Part shown: piece by piece, positions 58,230 through 64,000 of the stretch | Layout: the number at the start of each line of letters is the position of its first letter | Numbering within the stretch: position 1 is the first letter of the stretch | NCBI GenBank assembly: GCA_035967665.1 | Contig: JAYWLB010000036.1 | Location: 1-64,000, forward strand | Direction: 5' to 3' | Origin: Arctic95D-9 sp035967665 | Lineage (GTDB): Bacteria > Verrucomicrobiota > Verrucomicrobiia > Verrucomicrobiales > DEV007 | DNA: 64,000 bases | Position numbers and translations under genes: made by a program | The notes under the pieces: model-generated | The model's database searches: none | The model's input: the letters and a program-made list of their open reading frames with translations, nothing else | What the model was told of the DNA's origin: nothing

Positions 58230-60950
58230 ATGGTCCACCCAGACACCTCTTCCAATCCCTCTGCCCGCGAACTGATCGACACCGGACTCGAATCACTTGA
58301 GACCGAAGTCGACGAAATTATTTCCTGCCTTCAGGAGGTGATGGAATCAACCGCAAAACCGGGAATGGCTGCAGCGTTGCCCTGGCTCAACGGTTCCGAG
58401 AATGCCCCTCCCCTCTCCGACGCAGGTGACACCGCACAGGTTTACTCAATCGCCTTTCAGTTGCTCGATATGATCGAGGAACAGGTCGCTCTCGATACCC
58501 GTCGCAAGCGCGAAAAAACTCTCGGTTCAGCGGCAGAAAAAGGCCTCTGGCCGCATTGCCTGAGTTCTCTCAAAAAGAGCGGCTTCAGCGAAACTGAAAT
58601 TGCCGAAGCGATTCAGGCGGTTCGGGTGGAACCGGTCTTCACGGCGCACCCCACCGAGGCAAAGCGTCCCAGCGTTCGCGAACGCCACCGCGACCTCTAC
58701 GGCCTCCTCTCCCGTCTCGAAGATCCATCCTTCACCCAACAGGAACACGAACGCGCGCGAGAGAACATGCTCGCGGCACTCGAAGCACTCTGGACCACCG
58801 GGGAAATTCACGTGGAGCGGCCTACCGTGGAACGTGAGCTGCGCAACGCACTGTTCTATCTCAGAGAAGTTTTCCCCAAAGCCGTTGAACGGGTTCACCG
58901 CCATCTCGAATGGGCCTGGAAAGACGCGGGCTTTGATCCGAAAACTCTCACCGATGCCGGAAGCGGACCGCAATTGCGATTCGGTCTCTGGGTGGGCGGT
59001 GACCGAGACGGACACCCGGGCGTCACCGCAGAGGTAACCCGGCAGACCCTCGCCGAGCTCAAGCGACAGTCGCTTAAACTTTACTCCCGCGAACTGGTCG
59101 ACGCCGCCTTTCACCTCACCGTTTCCTCTCCGGCGCACTCGATCCCCGATCCTCTCGATGTCCGTATCGCAGAGCTCGTCGAGTTGCTCGGCGAAGAGGG
59201 CATCTACATTCGCGACCGCAACCCCGACGAGCCATGGCGCGCCATGGGGTATCTGCTCCGGGCCAACCTGCGCCGTTTCCCCGACACGCCGATCGAAGCT
59301 TTCCGAAGCGATCTCAATTTGATGCGCGACTCCCTCGTTTCGATCGGGGCAAGCCGTCTCGCGGATCGCTTTGTCACACCGATTTTGAGAAAGCTCGATG
59401 TATTCGGCTTCCACCTCGCTGAGCTCGACATTCGACAAAACAGCGAGTTTCACGACAAGGCAGCCGCCCAGTTGCTCGAAGCCGCCGAAATCGAAGACGG
59501 AGCCAATTTTGCCAACTGGCCCGAAGAAAAGCGGGTCGAATTTCTCACCCGTGAACTGGAATCGCCGCGACCTTTTCTTCATATTGACCAAAAGGCAGGC
59601 CCTGAAGCGGATGCCGTGCGGGATTGCTTCGGCGTCCTCCTGAATTACCGGAAAGTGAATTCCGGCGGCCTCGGGTCGATCATTGTCAGCATGACCCGCC
59701 AGCTCTCGGATTTACTCGTCGTGCATCTCTTTGCCCGCGAAGCAGGTCTCGTTGTTCCGGTCGACGGGGAACGGGTCTGCCCCCTCCAGGTTGTGCCCCT
59801 ACTGGAAACTCTCGACGACCTCAACGGTGGTGCCGCAATTCTCGACGCCTACCTGAGTCATCCCGTCACCAAAGCGAGCTTCGCGGCTTCGACGAACCCC
59901 GACTCACCGGCCCAACAGGTCATGCTCGGCTACAGCGACAGCAACAAAGACGCCGGCATTCTTGCGAGCCAGTGGGCGCTTCACGCCGGGCAGGCGGCGA
60001 TTACTGAGATAGGCAAAAAGCACGGCGTCAGCATTCGTTTTTTCCACGGACGTGGAGGCACCATCAGCCGCGGTGCCGGCCCGACGAACTGGTTCATGCG
60101 CGCCCTTCCCCACGGTTCATTGAGCGGGGACTTCCGCATGACCGAACAGGGCGAAACGATTGCGAAAAAATACGCCTACTCGGACAACGCGGTCTATCAT
60201 CTCGAAAGCCTCCAGGCCTGTGTCGCTCACGCGACGACGCGTCATTTGAAGCCCGACGATACGGTAGACCCCGGCATTGAATTGATGCCCCGACTCGCCG
60301 AGTGGAGCAAAGACACCTACCGCGAGCTGCTTGAGACCGAAGGGTTCATTGAATTTTATCGTCAGACCACTCCCATCGATGCCCTGGAGCAGACGCAAAT
60401 GGGTTCACGCCCTTCGCGACGAACCGGGACAGCCTCGCTGAGCGATCTCCGTGCCATTCCGTGGGTCTTCAGCTGGACCCAGGCACGCTTCTATCTTCCG
60501 GGCTGGTATGGCGTCGGTTCCGCCCTCGATAAACTGGAGAGCGAGGCTCCGGAGGACTACGACCGCCTCGTCGCAACTATCAGCGAGTCAACCCTTGCGC
60601 GCTACGTCTTCACCGGCGTTGAAACCAATATCATGAGCACGAATTTCGAGATCATGAAACGTTACGCCTCTCTGGTTGAGAACGAGGAGATCCGCACTCG
60701 ATTCATGTCAAAAATCGAGTCGGAAATGAGCGCCACAGCGGAGCACCTTTCCCGTCTTTTCCCCAAGTCGATCGACGAGCGCCGCCCCCGGTATTCGAAG
60801 ACTCTGATCATCCGCGAGCGACCGCTTCGAATTCTGCACGAGCAGCAGGTCGAACTTCTCCGCGAATGGAGAAAGACAAGCGAACCACTGACCAGAGATC
60901 TGATCTTCTCGATCAGCGCGATCGCGAGTGGGTTGAGGACAACGGGTTAA
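58230..60950 (+). CDS. ppc: Phosphoenolpyruvate carboxylase
   Basis: 906 aa from the ATG at 58230; a TTG 12 bp upstream is rejected. The catalytic histidine lies in VFTAHPTEAKRPS, and the bicarbonate/PEP region FFHGRGGTISRGAGP and the QTQMGSRPSRR segment near the C-terminus are intact. It converts PEP and bicarbonate to oxaloacetate to refill the citric acid cycle. It lies directly convergent with the PEP carboxykinase gene, which runs the reverse carbon step, so the locus holds both halves of the PEP-oxaloacetate node. Confidence 0.97.
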   Translation: MVHPDTSSNPSARELIDTGLESLETEVDEIISCLQEVMESTAKPGMAAALPWLNGSENAPPLSDAGDTAQVYSIAFQLLDMIEEQVALDTRRKREKTLGSAAEKGLWPHCLSSLKKSGFSETEIAEAIQAVRVEPVFTAHPTEAKRPSVRERHRDLYGLLSRLEDPSFTQQEHERARENMLAALEALWTTGEIHVERPTVERELRNALFYLREVFPKAVERVHRHLEWAWKDAGFDPKTLTDAGSGPQLRFGLWVGGDRDGHPGVTAEVTRQTLAELKRQSLKLYSRELVDAAFHLTVSSPAHSIPDPLDVRIAELVELLGEEGIYIRDRNPDEPWRAMGYLLRANLRRFPDTPIEAFRSDLNLMRDSLVSIGASRLADRFVTPILRKLDVFGFHLAELDIRQNSEFHDKAAAQLLEAAEIEDGANFANWPEEKRVEFLTRELESPRPFLHIDQKAGPEADAVRDCFGVLLNYRKVNSGGLGSIIVSMTRQLSDLLVVHLFAREAGLVVPVDGERVCPLQVVPLLETLDDLNGGAAILDAYLSHPVTKASFAASTNPDSPAQQVMLGYSDSNKDAGILASQWALHAGQAAITEIGKKHGVSIRFFHGRGGTISRGAGPTNWFMRALPHGSLSGDFRMTEQGETIAKKYAYSDNAVYHLESLQACVAHATTRHLKPDDTVDPGIELMPRLAEWSKDTYRELLETEGFIEFYRQTTPIDALEQTQMGSRPSRRTGTASLSDLRAIPWVFSWTQARFYLPGWYGVGSALDKLESEAPEDYDRLVATISESTLARYVFTGVETNIMSTNFEIMKRYASLVENEEIRTRFMSKIESEMSATAEHLSRLFPKSIDERRPRYSKTLIIRERPLRILHEQQVELLREWRKTSEPLTRDLIFSISAIASGLRTTG

Positions 60951-60964
60951 CAAAAACCGAGTTT

Positions 60965-60988
60965 CGTGTCAGCATCCCTGCTGACACG
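60965..60988. terminator. Bidirectional hairpin between ppc and pckG
   Basis: CGTGTCAGCA (60965-60974) and TGCTGACACG (60979-60988) form a perfect 10-bp stem with a TCCC loop in the 49-bp gap between the convergent ppc and pckG stops. There is no T-tract on either side. It probably serves as a shared transcription end or transcript-stability hairpin. Confidence 0.75.
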
Positions 60989-60999
60989 ACATCGTGGCG

Positions 61000-62796
61000 T
61001 TAAATCCGCCCCGCGAGCAGCTCGCGCTGGAAGATCAGCTCTTTCGGGAGATGATCGTAAAGCCCCAGATAGAGGTCCGCCTCGGAGAGAAGCTCCTGCC
61101 TGAATTCATCATGACTCACGTGCATGAGCGCATCAAACTGCTCACGCGGGAAGTCGAGTCCTTCAAAATTCAATTCATCGTAGCGAGGCACCCAGCCGAG
61201 CTGGAATTCGTGGCCACGTGCCTTCCCTCTGACACGGTCAAAGATCCACTCTAACACGCGCATATTCTCCTGGAACCCGGGCCAGAGAAAATTGCCTTCG
61301 TCGTCTTTGCGAAACCAGTTTACATGAAAGATCCGTGGCAGGTCATGGATGAGCTTCCGCATCTCGAGCCAGTGTGCGAAATAGTCCCCCATGTTGTAGC
61401 CGCAGAACGGCAGCATCGCGAAAGGATCGTGACGGATTTTACCAATGGTTCCGGCAGCGGCAGCAGTCATTTCAGAACCGAGGTTGGCTCCGAGAAAGAC
61501 TCCGTGGACCCAGTTAAAGGCCTGAAAAACAAGCGGCATCGTCGTGGCACGGCGACCTCCGAAAATAATCGCATCGATCGGAACGCCATTCGGATTTTCC
61601 CACTCGGGATCGATCGCAGGGCACTGTGAAGCCGGCGCAGTGAAACGGGAATTCGGATGCGCCGCCGGAGTCTCCGATGCCGGGGTCCAGTCATTGCCTT
61701 TCCAGTCGATGAGATGGGCCGGTTTCTCATCCGTCATTCCCTCCCACCAGACGTCGCCATCATCGGTCAACGCGACATTGGTGAAAATGGTATTCTCTTT
61801 CATCGAAGCCATCGCATTTGGATTCGAGGCCTCCGAAGTGCCCGGTGCGACACCAAAGTATCCCGCCTCGGGATTGATCGCCCGCAGTTGACCGTCTTCG
61901 CCGGGTCGCAGCCAGGCGATATCGTCGCCGACCGTTGTTACTTTCCAACCCTTCTCCCGATAGGTCGGGGGCGGGATCAGCATCGCAAAGTTCGTCTTGC
62001 CACAGGCACTGGGAAAAGCAGCCGCCACGTAGCGTTTTTCCCCGTCGGGATTCTCCACTCCGCTGATGAGCATGTGTTCCGCCATCCAGCCCTCGTCGCG
62101 GGCCATTACACTGGCAATCCGCAGGGCGAGACATTTTTTTCCGAGAAGAGCGTTGCCACCGTAACCGCTTCCGTAAGACCAAATCTCACGGGTTTCCGGA
62201 AAATGGACGATGTATTTGGTATCGTTGCACGGCCACGGGACATCAGCCTGTCCTTCCGCGATCGGGGCTCCCACCGAATGGACACAGGGAACAAACTCAC
62301 CGTCGCTTCCGAGCATTTCAAGCACCTTAGTGCCCATGCGCGTCATGATCTTCATGTTCACCGCGACGTAGGCCGAATCGGTAATCTCAACACCAATAAT
62401 GGACTGAGGCGAATCGAGCGGTCCCATGCAGAAAGGAATCACATACATGGTCCGGCCCTTCATCGAGCCTTCGAAAAGACCGTTTAAAATCGGTCGCATC
62501 TTCTTTGGTGCCATCCAGTTATTGGTAGGTCCGGAATTCACTTCGCGATTGCTGCAGATGTAAGTCCGATCCTCGACCCGCGCCACATCATCGGGATCGG
62601 AAAGGGCGAGGTAGCTGTTGGGGCGCTTCGCTTCATTCAGCTTCGTAAAAGTCCCCGAATCCACCAAAACGCCGCAAAGACGGTGCCACTCCTCGTCCGA
62701 GCCATCACACCACTCGACTGAATCCGGCTGACAGAGATTCTGCATTTGATTGACCCATGAGAGCAGTTCTTCGTGCGAAGTAGGTTGGCTGGACAT
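61000..62796 (-). CDS. pckG: Phosphoenolpyruvate carboxykinase (GTP)
   Basis: 598 aa from the ATG at 62796; a TTG 27 bp upstream is rejected. GTP-type features: RTMYVIPFCMGPLDSP, the P-loop FPSACGKTNFAML with the active cysteine, the FGGRRATTMPLVF substrate loop, and FHVNWFRKDDEGNFLWPGF. It decarboxylates oxaloacetate to PEP for gluconeogenesis. The presence of the GTP enzyme rather than the ATP-type is common in Verrucomicrobiota. Convergent with ppc across a perfect hairpin. Confidence 0.97.
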   Translation of the reverse strand: MSSQPTSHEELLSWVNQMQNLCQPDSVEWCDGSDEEWHRLCGVLVDSGTFTKLNEAKRPNSYLALSDPDDVARVEDRTYICSNREVNSGPTNNWMAPKKMRPILNGLFEGSMKGRTMYVIPFCMGPLDSPQSIIGVEITDSAYVAVNMKIMTRMGTKVLEMLGSDGEFVPCVHSVGAPIAEGQADVPWPCNDTKYIVHFPETREIWSYGSGYGGNALLGKKCLALRIASVMARDEGWMAEHMLISGVENPDGEKRYVAAAFPSACGKTNFAMLIPPPTYREKGWKVTTVGDDIAWLRPGEDGQLRAINPEAGYFGVAPGTSEASNPNAMASMKENTIFTNVALTDDGDVWWEGMTDEKPAHLIDWKGNDWTPASETPAAHPNSRFTAPASQCPAIDPEWENPNGVPIDAIIFGGRRATTMPLVFQAFNWVHGVFLGANLGSEMTAAAAGTIGKIRHDPFAMLPFCGYNMGDYFAHWLEMRKLIHDLPRIFHVNWFRKDDEGNFLWPGFQENMRVLEWIFDRVRGKARGHEFQLGWVPRYDELNFEGLDFPREQFDALMHVSHDEFRQELLSEADLYLGLYDHLPKELIFQRELLAGRI

Positions 62797-62956
62797 CACT
62801 GAAATTAGCTTGGATTCACTCAATGTCCAGATCCGGCGACCTTTCCGGCAACGGGCTCTGTTCCTACTTCATCATTCTCAAGGAGAAATCCCCTGCTGGA
62901 AAATTTTGAAATATCGATTATCTGTTCCGCCCGCGAATTTCCGGCCTATTTAGAAA

Positions 62957-64000
62957 ATGTTCACACTCCTGAAAACCGATCCTCAAACGGCCGCCCGACG
63001 CGGTCGAATGACCCTGGCTCACGGAGAGGTCGAAACACCGACTTTCATGCCGGTAGGGACCCGCGGAACGGTAAAGTCAGTCCACCCAACCGAGCTCACC
63101 GATCCGGCGCTCGATTGTCGCATCATCCTCGGAAACACCTACCACCTCAATCTCCGCCCCGGAACGGAGGTTCTCGACGAATTCGGCGGACTTCACAATT
63201 TCATGCAGTGGGATCGCCCGATTCTCACCGATTCGGGTGGCTTCCAGGTCTTCTCCCTCGCTAAGTTGCGCAAGATTACCGAAGAAGGGGTCCGCTTCCA
63301 AAGTCATATCGACGGAAGCAAGCACCTCCTCACACCGGAATCCGTTCTCGAGATTCAACGCTCCATCGGCAGCGACATTTGCATGATCCTCGACGAATGC
63401 CCGCCCTACCCCTGCGAGCGCGAATACGCGGCAAACTCCCTCGATCTCACCCAGCGCTGGGCGATTCGTGCCCGCGAGTGGATTGAAGCAAACCGTCCCC
63501 CGGGCCAGCACTATTTCGGTATCGTCCAGGGTGGATGCTATGGAGAGCTTCGCGAAAAGGCGGCCCGTGATCTTGTCGGACTCGATTTTGACGGTTACGC
63601 AATCGGGGGACTTTCGGTCGGGGAACCCGTTCCGGAAATGTATAAAGCCGCCGATGTCGCTGCTCCCGTGCTTCCGGAAAACAAGCCACGCTACGCGATG
63701 GGCCTCGGGCAGCCAGATCAACTCCTCGAATTGATCTCGCGGGGAATCGACATGTTCGACTGCGTTCTCCCCACCCGCGTCGCCCGAAACGGCACCGCCT
63801 ACACCGCTGATGGAACGATCAATTTGAAGAACGCCCAGTGGGAAAAGAGCCAAATCCCCCTCGCCGCCCCCGGTGAAACCCACCCTCTCTGCGAAGGGTT
63901 TTCGCGCGGCTACCTTCGCCATCTCATCAAAAACGATGAAATCCTCGGATTGCGACTCCTTTCTTTACATAACGTCTACTTCTATCTGCACTTGATGAAG
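62957..64000 (+). CDS. tgt: Queuine/preQ1 tRNA-ribosyltransferase (partial, runs off the window)
   Basis: The first 348 codons are present and the gene continues past the window end. The catalytic Asp lies in ILTDSGGFQVFSL and the nucleophile in MFDCVLPTRVARNG; VGTRGTVKSVHP, VQGGCYGELRE and GGLSVGEP are standard. It exchanges guanine 34 for preQ1 in tRNAs with GUN anticodons. The zinc site differs from the usual C-x-C-x2-C...H: the aligned stretch reads GETHPLCEGFSRGY, keeping only the last Cys and the later His (SLHN), with Glu and His at the first two positions. The start ATG at 62957 gives the usual family N-terminus. Confidence 0.95.
   Translation, partial: MFTLLKTDPQTAARRGRMTLAHGEVETPTFMPVGTRGTVKSVHPTELTDPALDCRIILGNTYHLNLRPGTEVLDEFGGLHNFMQWDRPILTDSGGFQVFSLAKLRKITEEGVRFQSHIDGSKHLLTPESVLEIQRSIGSDICMILDECPPYPCEREYAANSLDLTQRWAIRAREWIEANRPPGQHYFGIVQGGCYGELREKAARDLVGLDFDGYAIGGLSVGEPVPEMYKAADVAAPVLPENKPRYAMGLGQPDQLLELISRGIDMFDCVLPTRVARNGTAYTADGTINLKNAQWEKSQIPLAAPGETHPLCEGFSRGYLRHLIKNDEILGLRLLSLHNVYFYLHLMK

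Noticed and set aside
58527..59591. A 354-codon open frame opposite ppc
   Set aside because: Antisense shadow of the PEP carboxylase gene; no start context or domain pattern.
63077..63922. A 281-codon open frame opposite tgt
   Set aside because: Shadow of the partial tRNA-guanine transglycosylase gene, which carries all its catalytic motifs on the plus strand.
1..64000. CRISPR arrays, rRNA genes, prophage or complete insertion sequences
   Set aside because: No regularly spaced direct repeats of CRISPR length, no rRNA-like stretches, and no transposase or phage structural motifs were seen on either strand.

Overview
The window looks like the chromosome of a Verrucomicrobiota (PVC superphylum) bacterium, probably free-living or marine and specialised on sulfated or decorated polysaccharides. 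The evidence is the set of PVC hallmark families: two large secreted membrane-bound-dehydrogenase/HEAT/c-heme proteins, a PSCyt1-DUF1549-DUF1553 protein next to a DUF1501 protein, an ECF sigma factor with a FecR-type partner, three sulfatases, Tat-exported Gfo/Idh/MocA oxidoreductases, a DUF1080 domain, a ThuA-like protein and an XylR-type LacI/AraC hybrid regulator. GC content is moderately high and Shine-Dalgarno sequences are weak or absent, so starts were chosen mainly from signal peptides, family N-termini and start/stop overlaps.

Layout. 1-8.5 kb: a secreted FAD oxidoreductase, a ceramidase-like protein translationally coupled to a PL10-like pectic acid lyase, and two Tat-type Gfo/Idh/MocA oxidoreductases in divergent orientation. 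8.5-17.1 kb: a five-gene minus-strand run (sulfatase-DUF1080 fusion, esterase, TIM-barrel isomerase, PVC dehydrogenase/cytochrome, sulfatase) headed by a 22-bp-phased repeat. 17.3-26.8 kb: aldo/keto reductase, small secreted proteins, a secreted zinc-peptidase-like protein, a Ycf46-like AAA ATPase, a methyltransferase/FAD-oxidoreductase pair, ThuA and a spermidine-synthase-like protein. 26.8-27.45 kb: gene-poor scar with an AbiEii-type remnant and REP-like repeats. 27.45-31.4 kb: a second PVC dehydrogenase paired with a Tat-exported isomerase. 31.5-40.5 kb: PAP2 and sterol-desaturase-like membrane proteins, then a galK-galM-symporter-sulfatase operon divergent from an XylR-like regulator, then a small membrane protein. 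40.7-47.4 kb: ECF sigma, FecR-DNRLRE, PSD1/LamG and DUF1501, chained by ATGA overlaps. 47.4-52.1 kb: small and regulatory proteins (lipoprotein, MGMT-like protein, DUF3820, degenerate receiver, DUF218, C39-like peptidase). 52.1-64 kb: housekeeping genes uvrA, peroxiredoxin, tRNA-Arg(CCG), proB, proA, ppc, pckG and a partial tgt.

How the genes may work together. The first 47 kb reads as an accessory catabolic region: sulfatases and an esterase strip substituents, exported Gfo/Idh dehydrogenases and c-heme dehydrogenases oxidise sugars, the DUF1080 domain is a candidate 3-keto-glycoside-cleaving unit, TIM-barrel isomerases handle keto-sugars, and the gal operon imports and phosphorylates galactose. 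Strikingly, no classical glycoside hydrolase was recognised. The last 12 kb is ordinary housekeeping. The most interesting non-coding signals are the CAACAGGGTT inverted repeats with a constant 13-nt spacer placed just upstream of genes, and a 24-bp dyad immediately in front of uvrA.
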